Shown: one piece after another, positions 45,237-56,369 of the stretch
How the letters are laid out: each line of letters begins with the position of its first letter
How positions within the stretch are numbered: the first letter of the stretch is position 1
Source: Rhynchopus sp. YZ270_cl-10
Taxonomy: Eukaryota > Euglenozoa > Diplonemea > Diplonemida > Diplonemidae
DNA: 64,000 nt
Assembly: GCA_964035575.1 (NCBI GenBank)
Contig: OZ037852.1
Location: 1,640,035 to 1,704,034, forward strand
Direction of reading: 5' to 3'
Notes under the pieces: model-generated
Told to the model about the DNA's origin: nothing
Databases searched by the model: none
Seen by the model: only the letters and a program-made list of their open reading frames with translations
Made by a program: the position numbers and the translations under genes

Positions 45237-48200
45237 TCACAACTCCCAATCAACTTGATATAGAATCTCATTGGGAAATCCCCTATGCAATTGTTCCAAA
45301 CCATTTTTGTGTGTTTCCAATTCATGTTCAGGAGACCCTGTACCAATATTAAAATGATCAGGGTTTGCAGTATGTAATAAAATAATCCTGTCTTTTGCAG
45401 GAATATTAGCAAGAACTTGTTCAGTAGACAAGTTGTTCCCCAAAAAGTGAAAAGATGAGGGCTTGTTATCTTGGTTCATTTTGACAATAGTTATTAGAAC
45501 ACGTTTTAAGAGACTCACCAAGGCAAACTCAATCTGTTCTGCATAGTCTGATGTTGCGTATGTCCCATCAATCCTGCCAGTTATCCTGTTCATAAGGGCG
45601 TTGTAGGTGCCTACAATCGAGGATACGGTGTTAGCGTTTTCAGGTACAATAAGAGGATGATGTTTTATTGTAGTACTGTTCTGCACAACAAACAATTCTA
45701 ATTCTCTTCTGAGTTGATTCCCTTGTCTTATCCTCTTTGTAATAGACTGGTCTATGGCATGGTAAAAGCAAGTACCATCCCCCAAAACCCTGGTAATGAA
45801 GAGCTTCGGCCTTGGTGCTGTTGTTGTTTCTGCTGATGTAGGGTTATTCTTCTTCCGCTTCTTAAGAGACTTATCTTCTGGGTCTCTCTTCCTCTTTTTG
45901 GCTACATATACAAGATCTTCAGCATCTTCAAATTGAATGCTCTCACACTGCATTGGCATGGGGTCCCAGAATTTTTGGTCGGGTAGAGGTATCTTTGCTT
46001 GTCTGTGGGTCTGTTCAGAGTACTCTTTGTCAGTCATGACGTGGTAACTCTGTAGCATGGCCTCTTCTGCTTCAGTCAGCTGCATAAAAATGCCCTCGAG
46101 TCCACGGTCAGAAACAGATTTTAGCATGTCCTTGTATACAGGGTTTGACACTCTGTATGGCTCCACAACTATCCTTCTGTTTGCTGTGGTCCTTGTCTTC
46201 AGAGGCACTGCAACCTTGACATGCTTTGCCTTTGGGCATCTGCTCAGAGCAACGTACAACTGCCCATGTGCAAAGCACTGTGACTCTGTGAGGTCGAGTC
46301 CAACTCTATCGAGGGTCTGTCCCTGAGACTTGTTAATTGTAGAGGCAAATGACAGTGCGACGGGAAACTGGACGCGCTGCATGCTGAAGCCAGCCTTCTT
46401 CTCATCAGGAGTGTTCTTAACTCTGGGGATGTTCACTGCCATTCCAACTCTTTGAGGGTCTCCCACAATGATACCCTGAATGTTGAGCTGTGTCACGCCA
46501 GTCACAATAAACCTCGTTCCGTTGCAGAGACCCTTTGGTGGGTTGAGGTTTTTGAGCAACATTAGAGGAGCACCAACCTTGACAGTGATGCAGTGGTCAG
46601 GTATGCCTGTCTGCTGGTACGCATTCATCACGTCTGAGTCAATGGCAGATTCTCCCTCAACAGACTCCTCTGTGCATGTGTCCTTCCCTGTCAGCTGGAA
46701 CTCATGGAGTACTTCTTTTTGTTTCCCACACAGCCTCTTGAGGCAAATGTTGTTCATTGCCTTCTGAGCTTTGTTAGTAGGTGCAAGGATCATGCCATTT
46801 CCAACTACACCTTCCCCAATCAGAGGGAAGACGTGGGTGATTAAATCATCAGGTACAACATAATTCCCACAATTCTTTCGGTAGAGGTTTATTGGGAGAG
46901 ATATAGAACTGTCTCTATCGTTGCATGACCCATCACCAATGGTTCCCAGGTAGGTAGCCCATTCTTTGTCATCCTTCTGCCTCATTATCTCGATAAGGGA
47001 CAGCATAGTCATGTTTTGGAAGAGAGGAGAAGTATGCAGACAGTTTTTAAGCGTGGCACTCTTGTCTCCCTCAGTGACAGGAAGAATTTGCTTAAAATCT
47101 CCACCAAGAACCACAGTGATTCCACCAAACCACATGGCCTTTCCGGTCACCTTTCTGCAGGTTCTGTCGAGAAGTTCTATATGGCCCCTGTTTGCCATAA
47201 CCACCTCGTCAAAGACAATGAGATCCGTTGCGCGGATGAGATCCTCAATTTCTTTTGTCAGTTTGCAGACAGAGTGGTGGTCATCTGGGTACAGATCAAG
47301 AGGAAACTTGAATCTGTTGTGTGATGTTCTTCCTCCAGGCAGGAGCATTGCTGCAATGCCAGAGCTCGCAACTGCAAGGGCAATGTTTGGACGATGCGTG
47401 TCACCTTGCGCCGGAACCCCTCTGTGGCTTCTGCACCAACTGAGCATGGCTTGGTAGGTAAACGTTTTTCCAGTCCCTGCAGCACCCTGGAGCAGAAACA
47501 TCTCACCTTTGCCCTGAGTCACAGAGAGTTGAACACGCTGAACTGCATCCCTCTGTTTTGTATTGAGCTTAGGTTCAATCTTCTCCCACTCCTGCCACTG
47601 CTTTTCCATGTTGTAGATTTCATCCTTCATAACCCAAGACACCCCATCGTTCGCACTCCTCACAGCAGCAGTTGGTGTTGGGAGTCCAAAGACTTCTAGC
47701 TTTACATCTGACCCACAAATGTTTCTCAACACATTCTGAATATCCAACAGTGCTTCATTTTCCTCCTGCTCAGATACCGTAGCCTCCTCATCCGGTGCAG
47801 TCTCTCCCTGCTTCAGGGGACGCTTGCACAGCTCCACCTTGTATGTCTTCCAGAGTTCTTTCATGTTATTAGGAGGAATAGCAAAGGAGTTGAGTAGAAC
47901 AGCAAGGGTAAACCTGAGGCATCTTCCTGACACAGTGGTTTTGACTGCATCCACAAGTGTAAGCTTCACAAGTTCACCATCCTGAAGGAGCCCCATTTCA
48001 TTTGCTGCATCCGTAAAGGACTCGCACTTTTTCCCTTCTACAGTCATCAGGTCATCAAAGCTAGTGGGTCCTTTTCTCACCATGAGGATAGTGCGCAGAG
48101 CCTGGAGCTCCTTATCCAACACAGGGGTTCTGTACAGGCGACCAATAGCCAGAAGATGGGATTTTGCAGCTCGTGATCTGTCCGTTGTGACAAGAGACTC

Positions 48201-51200
48201 AGTCCTGGGGCAGTACACGTAGCTTTTCCTCAGGGTCCACTCTGCTTTATCTCTGGAGAAGGCAAAGTATTCAGGAACAGTGATGTAGTTCAGGGTTTGT
48301 ATTCCCTGGTACTTGGAAGACGGGTCACGTTTTGCGTCGCTATTTGCAGCAAACCAGGCTGTGAGTGTTGTGTCCGTGGCCTTGTCAAGCGCCTCTGCCT
48401 CCTTGCCAGGAAAGTAGTACAGCCTTTGCTGGCCTGCAAGATGAACATCAAGTCTGGTGACACTTGGGTCAATGTATCTCATCTTCGTTCCGAGAAGGTA
48501 TCCAATGGCCTCAAGTGACCCAATGTGTATGCCTGTCAGATAGCTCATGCACTCATCCGTTTTGTTTTTTTCTCCGTCGTTGGCTGAAACTGACACATTA
48601 GCATACTCATCGTCCTTGAACAGATACTTGAAGAGGTATCTGATGACAACTGGAGATCCAACAGCCTCTATGTTGAAGTGGCTCATGAACTGGGTGAGAA
48701 GAACTATGTTGTAGGAAACAACATAGCGGTTGTCTCTACAGCTGGGGTGTACCTTCCCTTCTGTGGCCAGCTTTCTTGCCCGCTCTTGGTCTTTTTCCGC
48801 AACAGCGCTTGTTCTCCCATTATTAGGCCGCATACCATAGCTGTACATTCCTGTCTCAGTTGCCAGGGTATCGTCCCGAAAGTTTTTTGGGTAGTGCTGT
48901 TTGCACCGTGCGTTGCCGTCTGGGCCAGGAACCTTGCATCGTGCACTGGGCACAGTATCACACTTGGTGTGCATCATCTGCTCCGACACCAAGTTGTATA
49001 GCTCTTCTTGCGTTTCGGGATCAGGCAACTGGCACGACACCGCCATGTCAAAAATGGCTGCAGACTTCGGCTTATGCTCCTTGTAAACCCACAGAAGAAG
49101 ATGCAAGTGGGGGAGTCCACGCTTCTGGTACTCCACCACACGAACCATTGCCTGGTACGTCCCGAGTGCATTCTCTTTCAACTTTCTCTCAAGTTGATCC
49201 ATCTTGAGGTTGAAGACTCGGTGCACAAGATCAGACCTGTCACAGGGTCTTTCTCCTGGACGCAGCTCCCTGAGAATCTCTGGCCAGTGTGGGTTGGCTG
49301 TCATGGTCAGGAAATAATCGGGGCAGCCAAGACGGGCCTTCAACGCAAGTGAATCGTTGAGGTCTTGAATTCTGGCTCTCTTCCCACGCGGGTAGCTGGC
49401 ATAGAGGGTGGTGGTGGCTGTTGTAGTGTCATTGGTCGCATCGTGTGTGGTAATGCGACGGTTTTCCACTACTGTCGTAACACGGGACTCTTCGAGGAAT
49501 TCTTTTGTTGCATACTTCTTTACTATCTGCTGGCTGTGGTAAGATATGCGTTGCGTAATGGCACGGATGCCAAGCTGAAGGAAGAAGTATTCGGTCAGCT
49601 TGCGCCCTATCAGTGCAGGCCCTGGTTCCCCATCTGGGTTCTTCTCGGTCGCCCGTGAAAACAGGTGGAAGCAGCCATACTCCTGTGCTGACACACCACT
49701 GTAGGGGTTTGGCGTTGCTTCATCTTTTCGACTGTGTCTCCAACCTGTACTGTCTTTTGGACACACATGTATCAGGGGAAAACACAGCGGCTCAAACCTG
49801 GCATCAAAATCTGAGATTTTTCTGCTGTATTTATCGATTCCTTCACCTTCAGCTTCTCCCTGCATAATAACGCTGTACTGCTGCCGGCCCCAACCTGCTG
49901 CGTATTTGTGATCATCTGTTCCAGTACTGACAGTATACACAGCCCGCAATTCATCTTCTGCAGCGGCGTTTGCGTACTCCCGTCCCGTCTTCTCAGGTCC
50001 TCGCAGATCGTCAAAGTTGATGGCCACATGTGTGTTCTCTTCGGCACTGTCCATCAGAACTGAGGCTCTCCTGAACATCCTGACATAGCAATTGTCTTTC
50101 AGCATGGTCATGATGTCCTGGTAGAGGGTTGTGTCGCGGTCCAGTTCTGGGATCCTCTCCATCTCTTGCAAGCCTTTCAAGGCGCGGTCCTGCTCGTTGT
50201 ATCCACCAACAAACCAGGTTTGGTTTCTTGTTTCCGCATCGTCAGACAGGCCCATAATTTTCTTCACCCCTTTTCCTTTTACAACTATGTTGTGTATTCC
50301 GCGTGTGTTGGAAAACAACTTGTGGGGGGTATGCAATGCCTTGGCCATCTGGTGATAAGAATTCAGGCGGTATGAATTCTTAAGAAACGTTTGATCCGAG
50401 AACAATCTTTTGTGGTAGTCGTTCTCAAATTCAATTGGTGCAGGGATGCCACTCGCCTTGATTCTGTTGCAGCAAATTCCATATCTCCCTTCTCCTCGGA
50501 CCTCACCAGAGAAGAGCTTTGCACCACATTTTCTACAGACAGAATTCATCCCCCCAATGTCAGCATAAGACACGCATCCATTTGTGTAGTCTTCAAGCTT
50601 CATTGCAGCTGAGTGGAGGCTTGGGTCAAGACTTCTCCCACACATTTCCGAAGTAGAAACCCTATTTTCGAATTCTGTAACTAATGCTTGACAGATGGGC
50701 TCGTTTGTTCTTAGCGTATCGGACCTCTTCTCGAGCCATCTTTCGCAGATGTCATTTGCACAGTTCTCTATTGATCCAAGAATGTACGGAGAAAGTCCTT
50801 GCATGCCATCACGTTTTTCTTCCTCAAGCAATCTGATTTTCCTCTTGTCGGCATGTGTGAGAGAATCAAGAGAACAGTTCCAGCGAGACTCCAACTCCGG
50901 ATGTACAGAGAAGAGATCTCTGAACGAAGCTTTATTAGTTATTGTTCTAATAGAAGCAATAACGTACGCAAGACGGCATTTTGCAACGTGCGTGATGTGC
51001 ATGTGCCTGAAGAGACAATGTGGATCATGTGTTTTTGTTTTGTTGTATCTCTGTAAACACCACTCACAGACATCATCACATTGAGTGTGTGGTGGTTCGT
51101 ACTGGCTGCAGAAAAAATTTATATCTTCTAACTGCATTCGTGATGTTTCAGCCGAGAGACGCAAAGATTCACGCATGTTCGTAAGGTATCTAGGCCAGTC

Positions 51201-51284
51201 CTTAGATGGGGGTTCTCTGGAAGAGTCATCAAAGTCTTCTTCTATCATATGGCCAGAGAGATTTTGATATCCCCCTTCAAACAT
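45237..51284 (-). mobile_element. Helitron transposase (Rep, helicase and OTU protease), apparently complete
   Basis: One uninterrupted frame of 2,015 aa on the minus strand. A Cys-rich N-terminus (CEWC ... H; CRKCGAKLF ... CC near residue 250) looks zinc-binding. The Helitron Rep domain follows, with the HUH motif in GLPHLHLLLW (near residue 728) and the two-tyrosine motif RYLFKYLFKD (near residue 885). A PIF1-type SF1B helicase starts near residue 1270 (Walker A GAAGTGKTF; LIVFDEVVM; GGDFKQILP; later INKSQGQTLD and YVALSRC). The last 190 residues form an OTU cysteine protease-like domain with GDGTCFYHAI (Cys) and HFNIGT (His). Helitrons transpose by rolling circle using the Rep tyrosines. 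OTU-bearing Helitrons are known in other eukaryotes. All key residues visible here are intact, so the element may be or recently have been autonomous. The TC and CTRR ends were not located. Confidence 0.92.
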
Positions 51285-51600
51285 AGTTTACGGTGTGTTA
51301 TGTTTTTCTGTTATGTAGTGACTGGTGGTGATGAATAAAAAAAAAATGTTCTCAGAATTATTGAAAAATATGTTATTCCTTTTTTGTTGTTGTATCATGT
51401 GCTTTGATATTCTGTGTCTGACAAAATATACAAATAAAATGGGGGAGTAGGAAAAATTAGGAAAACAAATAACAAACAAAAAGTAACTGAGACACCAAAA
51501 CCCACAAACCCGCAAGCCCACAAAGACATATCCCCACTTATCGCTATTTGGTATTTCGTTTTATTTTTTATCTTTAATGTTAACAACTCTACCACACAAA
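51285..51600. other. Leader region upstream of the Helitron ORF
   Basis: AT-rich. It shares a patch of about 37 bp (around 51403-51440, TGATATTCTGTGTCTG then ATACAAATAAAA) and the first 25 bp before the start codon with the region upstream of the Rep-only ORF (52165-52294). It is probably part of the Helitron 5' region. Confidence 0.55.
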
Positions 51601-52164
51601 TCATTGCACCAATAGACCTGTCACAGGCTCCCCCTTGAATAAGTATTTAAACAAATACTTAACAACAAGGACCCTTCGCTGGCGCAGATATTTCAGGAGA
51701 AGACTGTAATGAACCACCCACCTGTTGTTCATCAGATACTGACTGAAAGCTTTGTAGAGGTTTGGGTGTGGTCCAGGGAGTTGTACGATGTGATCCACAG
51801 GGTTCTTCGGTGATGTTTTGTTGTTGTTCCAAAAGACTGCGTGAGCATGGGGCAGACCCCTCTTCTGGTACTCCGTCACAATCACCGTTGAGATGTTTTC
51901 CCCAAGAACATTATTTTTTTTGATATAATTTACAAGCTCCTTAACCTTGAGGCAGAACACGCGGTGCACCAGATCCGGACGGTCCATAGCTGTCTCTCCT
52001 TCTAGCAGATTAGACTTGATCTCATACCACATTGGGTTGAACTTTATGGTGAAGAATAAATCAGCTTCCCCATAGGATTCTCCGTGACGAAAAGCCGTAA
52101 TGCAATGTTGGTCAGCCTTCATTGTAAGAACGTCAGGACGTGCCTTCACAGCGTACTCAGACAT
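51601..52164 (-). mobile_element. Rep-only Helitron-like ORF
   Basis: 187 aa with its own ATG and stop. It covers only the core of the Helitron Rep domain: PDVLTMKADQHCITAF, then FFTIKFNPMWYEI, MDRPDLVHRVFCLKV, the HUH motif in KRGLPHAHAVFW, and the double-tyrosine motif KYLFKYLFKGEP near the C-terminus. The N-terminal zinc region and the helicase are absent. It is clearly diverged from the 2,015-aa protein (for example HAHAVFW against HLHLLLW), so it is not a recent copy of it. It could be a truncated relic, a non-autonomous element carrying only Rep, or a retained endonuclease. The upstream sequence resembles that of the large Helitron ORF. Confidence 0.82.
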
Positions 52165-52677
52165 AGTTTATTTGTGTGTTTTGTATTTCCTTCTAATGAT
52201 AAATAAAAATGTACTTTTTTATTACACCAAAAAAGAAATTTTCTATTTTTATTGTATCTGATATTCCGTGTCTGGAAAAATATACAAATAAAACGGAAAA
52301 CAAAAAAAAGTTAATCGACGACAGTTTCTCTTTTTTCGTGGCTCAAACGACATAAAATGGGAGGGGAAAAAATAAAAGTTGTTTGTTTCCACACCACTTC
52401 TGTTTCATATATATGAAAGTCTATTGGCTGTCCTTACAAGCGCCTGCCAAAACGCTCGCCTTGTAGGTGTGGACTTTTTATATATATATTTTTTCCATTT
52501 TTTTTTTTGACTTACGGTATGGATGTGTTTTTTTGAAGTACAGAACGTGTAGTAGACACAGAGGAAAAAGGAAGTGAGGGAAAACAAGCCCGGGGCTCAA
52601 ATACTACGACTACTGAACGGAATAAACGGAAAACAAAAAAAAGCAATTTTACTGGATGAAAAAATATTGACAATTTC
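52165..52677. other. Intergenic, with shared Helitron-type leader
   Basis: Positions 52165-52294 resemble the region upstream of the large Helitron ORF. ACGGAAAACAAAAAAAA occurs twice (about 52293 and 52627). No coding frame is supported. Confidence 0.5.
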
Positions 52678-53543
52678 TTAAAAATATTCCTCATCATCAT
52701 CCTCATCATCATCCTCCGCAGGGATGATGATTTCTGGGAGTGGGATGGGAGTGACCTGGGAGGTGTCTCGGGGGGTGGCTGGGGCCTCTGGTGTGGCCTC
52801 AACCTTTGTGGGGGTGGTCACTCGTGATTTTTTTTTGTAAGCCCTTTTGGTTTTCTTCTCCTCATGTACTTGCATGTGGCTAATTAATGCTGAGGACTTT
52901 TTGAAGGTCCGACAGCATGTTTCGCACTCCCAAGGAGAGAGAGGGGTGGTGACCTGGGGGGTGTCTGGGGGGGTGCCTGGTGGGGTGCCTGGGGGGGCAG
53001 CTGGGGGGGCGGCTGGGGGGGCGGCTGGGGCCTCTGGTGTGGGGGTATCAAGCGTTCTAGCATCCTGTGGCCTCGCATTGTTCTGTGATTAATAATTGTA
53101 TTTGTAAATAATGCTAATTGAATAAAACCAAATAGTCATTATACCTTTGGTGTACTAACCCTCCTCCTCTTGTTTTGATGTTCAACGATGTGTTCCATCG
53201 CACGTTCATGCTGTGTTAAGAAGAATTTGAAAGTAATAACTGTAATATTGCATACCAGTGATGCGTAGAAGCTGTGGGCGGAATGGATCATGATGTGAGC
53301 TTCTGTGAGTTGCCTGCACATTTCTTTAGTTTTCTCCATCTGGATATGTAGATCCGTGATCAGACCCGCAAGACTATCATCAACTGTCTCATTAAGCACA
53401 TTGTTTCTGACAACGTCATCCGGGAGCTCATCATCCGGTGGTGAATTAGACTCTTCTTCAGGCTTCGGAGTTGGAAGGAGCATCGGGGCTTCCGCAAGGA
53501 GATTGGTGGACTGAAGAGCAGCACTCCACGGTGTAGGCTTCAT
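52678..53543 (-). CDS. Spliced C2H2 zinc-finger protein with acidic tail
   Basis: Minus-strand exons 53543-53256, 53210-53145 and 53082-52678 join in phase to give 252 aa. Introns are 45 bp (GTATGC...ACACAG, in frame) and 62 bp (GTATAA...CACAG). The N-terminal half is acidic and helical (DDELPDDVVRNN; LITDLHIQMEKTKEMCRQL). A basic NKRRRVSTPK follows, then a Pro/Ala/Thr repeat region (APPAAPPG). Next comes one C2H2 finger, CETCCRTFKKSSALISHMQVH (C-x2-C-x12-H-x3-H), then a Lys-rich stretch and a fully acidic tail (DDDEDDDEEYF). The layout suggests a nuclear DNA-binding or chromatin protein. It is on the same strand as the Helitron ORFs, but its introns suggest a host gene. The finger frame is hidden unless the second intron is removed. 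Confidence 0.7.
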
Positions 53544-54265
53544 GTTGTTGTTTTTGTTTGTGTCGTAGGATTTTCTGGGGGAAGGGAGTGAATAAGAGAA
53601 ATATATTAAGTAGGACTACCACAAAAATGGTATCTCCTGGGCTACAGACCAAAAATCTAATTCATCTCCATCCATCTCATGCCTAAAATTAAATTTGGGT
53701 AAGGTGGCATTCCCTCCTACACACATCCCGCACCGCAGGGAAACACCAATATATATACAACTAACCAGTCAACTCGTAAACCTGTGTAGTCAATTTTGCT
53801 GTTTTTACGGTGTTTTCTATTGGTCAGTGAGTTTGTAGGAGTGCCGTCACCATAGGAATAGTAATCTGAACATATATTAGCAATATTGTGTATACTGTGT
53901 ATACTGTGTATACTGTGTATACTGTGTATACTGTGTATACTGTGTATACTGTGTATACTGTGTATACTGTGTATACTGTGTATACTGTGTATACTGTGTA
54001 TACTGTGTATACTGTGTATACTGTGTATATTATGTTTTCTGTGTATACTGTGTACCTGTGTCATATTTACTATTACGGGTTTGCTATTGTGTGGAAATAT
54101 TATTGGGTGTGTCCAGGGGTAAACAGCACACTCACAGAACAGACTGGAAAAGTGTATCTCCCTTTACCTCACACTCCCCTCTTGGTTTTGTAAACCACCC
54201 AGGCACCCCTCATCTTCCATACCCAAACACCACACAGCCTAACACACATTTTTGTTGAACACAAC
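53544..54265. repeat. Satellite core and 9-bp array, reversed
   Basis: Positions 53810-53885 match the minus strand of the satellite core found at 61440-64000 (TTGGTCAGTGAGTTTGTAGG, TAGGAGTGCCGTCACCATAG). They are followed by about 18 units of TGTATACTG (53886-54040). The left part is the promoter side of the zinc-finger gene. The right part is the CA-rich leader of the CCCH gene. Confidence 0.85.
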
Positions 54266-54940
54266 ATGAACACACTGTTAGAAGGCAAAGTGATAGAAGC
54301 AAGAGACCCTGGAAACCGTGCCCAGCTTGTTGCATTCCATTTTTCAGAAACATGTGAAACGAAAGGACGAACAGCATATCTTCAAGGAACCCTTGGAAAT
54401 AGACCACTGAATGTGTGCATACTATTTCACAGAGGGAAATGTAAGTCACAGAAGACATGCCGTCAACTACATGTGAGTCCAGATGCTGTGGACAGACTTC
54501 GCGATGAAATGGCGGGCCAGTGCTGCGCGCTTCATTCCGGAAAATGGGCCAGCAAAAAATGCGTCATGTTGAAGGGCAAGGACAACATAGCATTGCTCTC
54601 TGTGAGCAATTTCAGTAGTACAAGAGGTTTGGAGGAGCTTTTGCGCCGGGGGGACAAGATTATTGTACAAAAGAACAGGATTTGTGGGCTGAACAAATTG
54701 AAGAGATGCAAATGGGGGGAGCGTTGTATCAACATCCATATATGCCGAGAACTTGACCTGGATAACCTTGCATCATTCTGCCCTTCCAGTACTTGCTCCA
54801 GCAGTGAATCCTATCCTGCAGACACCTGGCAGGAAGGCAGCACATCGAGCAGCAAATCTAGTGTTGATACCCTATTCCCCTCTTCAGCATCTGAAATAAC
54901 CTTCATGGCACTGAACAGGTTTGCTGCACACTGGGTTTAA
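54266..54940 (+). CDS. Two-finger CCCH zinc-finger protein
   Basis: A single exon of 224 aa. Two C-x7-C-x5-C-x3-H arrays are visible: CILFHRGKCKSQKTCRQLH near residue 51 and CGLNKLKRCKWGERCINIH near residue 139. CCCH fingers of this spacing usually bind single-stranded RNA, so a role in mRNA control is likely but inferred. The C-terminal 50 residues are Ser-rich and probably disordered. Codon use is more AT-rich than in the left-hand gene cluster. It lies between reversed satellite DNA and the OST-HTH-like gene, on the same strand as the latter. An AATAAATAAA follows the stop immediately. Confidence 0.75.
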   Translation: MNTLLEGKVIEARDPGNRAQLVAFHFSETCETKGRTAYLQGTLGNRPLNVCILFHRGKCKSQKTCRQLHVSPDAVDRLRDEMAGQCCALHSGKWASKKCVMLKGKDNIALLSVSNFSSTRGLEELLRRGDKIIVQKNRICGLNKLKRCKWGERCINIHICRELDLDNLASFCPSSTCSSSESYPADTWQEGSTSSSKSSVDTLFPSSASEITFMALNRFAAHWV

Positions 54941-54948
54941 TAAATAAA
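54939..54948 (+). terminator. Putative poly(A) signal of the CCCH gene
   Basis: Two overlapping AATAAA hexamers starting at the stop codon itself. Confidence 0.4.
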
Positions 54949-55139
54949 AACCAAGACAAAAGAAAACAAAAATTAAGAACACTCCAAATGAAATAATATT
55001 GAAACCCATCCCAATTATTACTTACAGCCCTCCCTCTGTTTTTCTTGTATTCTTTAAGTTTTTGTTGTCTTACTCAACGGACTAACAACAAATCACAGGC
55101 CACTACTACAAATATATACTGTAACACAACAAGAACACA

Positions 55140-56369
55140 ATGAGCTCAGTAGATTCTGTTCGGCAGTATTCTGTCATATCAACAGCAGGAGGCAGCATAG
55201 GAAACACAGACTCAGACTTTGAACCCAGCGGTTGCTTCAACATCACTGACATTGCAGGACCCACCAATCCAGTGGAGCGAGGATACGCATCAGTTCTGCT
55301 GAATGGCTTACAACTCATACGTTGCAACCTCCCGCTCCCAGGGAAAGAAGAAACACTCACAGTGTCAGCTAATGAAGACATAAACATCACTGGGGAAAAG
55401 GGCGGGCTTGGCCTTGACGCTCTCTTTATCACAACTCATGATCCGCTTCCTAGGAGTGCATGGAATGCAACCCTGGAATGTACCTGTGAAGGCCGTGAGG
55501 ACTTTGAAGTTGATCTTGGGAACCTCGTGCAATCTCAGGATGCATCACACTCTGGCCACTACATTGCATACCACCCAACTACATTCACAGTGAAGGTTCA
55601 ACACATGCCAATTGACAATGTGAAGCAAGGGTCCACAGAGAGGCAACTTGTTAAAGAGGTCAGAGCTATTTTGGAAAACCCACGGCTGAATGTGTGCAGA
55701 GGTTCTCTGGGGTCTATTGTGCTGAGCAACAAAGCGAAGGAGAGTCCACTCTACGACAACGTTGTGGGGAAATGCTACGGTGGTGCCTGGCAGGAATTTC
55801 TCAGGGCCCATCCTGAGGACTTCTCTCTGTTCCACTATTCTGATGAGGATATTGTTGAAAATTGTCTTGCTCCACAGATAAAAAAGTCTGATGCACGTGT
55901 CTGCCTCTTTGGAACACCGCTCTCTTCAGTGCGCGAAATAGACAAGTCGAGAAGCAAGGTCCAACGTGAAGATGAGGAAAATCTTAAAAAGGCCCTGCTA
56001 GGAATGCTCTCTAAAGGCCCCATGTCCCAGAAGGAGCTGTTGCAGAAGTTGAATGGATTTGAAGTGTTCACAAACTCTCTATTCCCAAGCCACTCTCTTC
56101 TCATGCGGTTTCTCTCCAGACACGATAAAACATTTGTGTGGACAGCAGGGCCCGGCCAGCCTACGCGTATTGGCCTGGCTTCTTCTGATAGAATTCTCTG
56201 CCACGACAGTCAGCACATAAAACCTAGCACAAGTAGCACAGCTCAGAAGCACAGCCTACCTCGTTTTCTCAATCAGCACATAGGGTTCAACATGAAGCCA
56301 ACTTCTCAACAGCAGCCAGTGTACCGACATGATCCATACAGCACCGTGCCATTCTACTATTCCCAATAA
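55140..56369 (+). CDS. Protein with OST-HTH/LOTUS-like segments
   Basis: A single exon of 409 aa. Two stretches fit the helix-turn-helix pattern of OST-HTH/LOTUS domains. One is near residues 168-245 (RQLVKEVRAILE, then NVCRGSLGSIVL, then WQEFLRAHPEDFSLF). The other is near residues 283-350 (LKKALLGMLSKGPMSQKELLQKL, then HSLLMRFLSRHDKTFVW). LOTUS domains bind RNA or Vasa-type helicases in germ granules of animals and plants. That function is not shown here. The first 150 residues are strand-rich and unrecognised. The C-terminus is Gln/Tyr/Pro-rich. Family assignment rests on pattern only. Confidence 0.6.
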   Translation: MSSVDSVRQYSVISTAGGSIGNTDSDFEPSGCFNITDIAGPTNPVERGYASVLLNGLQLIRCNLPLPGKEETLTVSANEDINITGEKGGLGLDALFITTHDPLPRSAWNATLECTCEGREDFEVDLGNLVQSQDASHSGHYIAYHPTTFTVKVQHMPIDNVKQGSTERQLVKEVRAILENPRLNVCRGSLGSIVLSNKAKESPLYDNVVGKCYGGAWQEFLRAHPEDFSLFHYSDEDIVENCLAPQIKKSDARVCLFGTPLSSVREIDKSRSKVQREDEENLKKALLGMLSKGPMSQKELLQKLNGFEVFTNSLFPSHSLLMRFLSRHDKTFVWTAGPGQPTRIGLASSDRILCHDSQHIKPSTSSTAQKHSLPRFLNQHIGFNMKPTSQQQPVYRHDPYSTVPFYYSQ

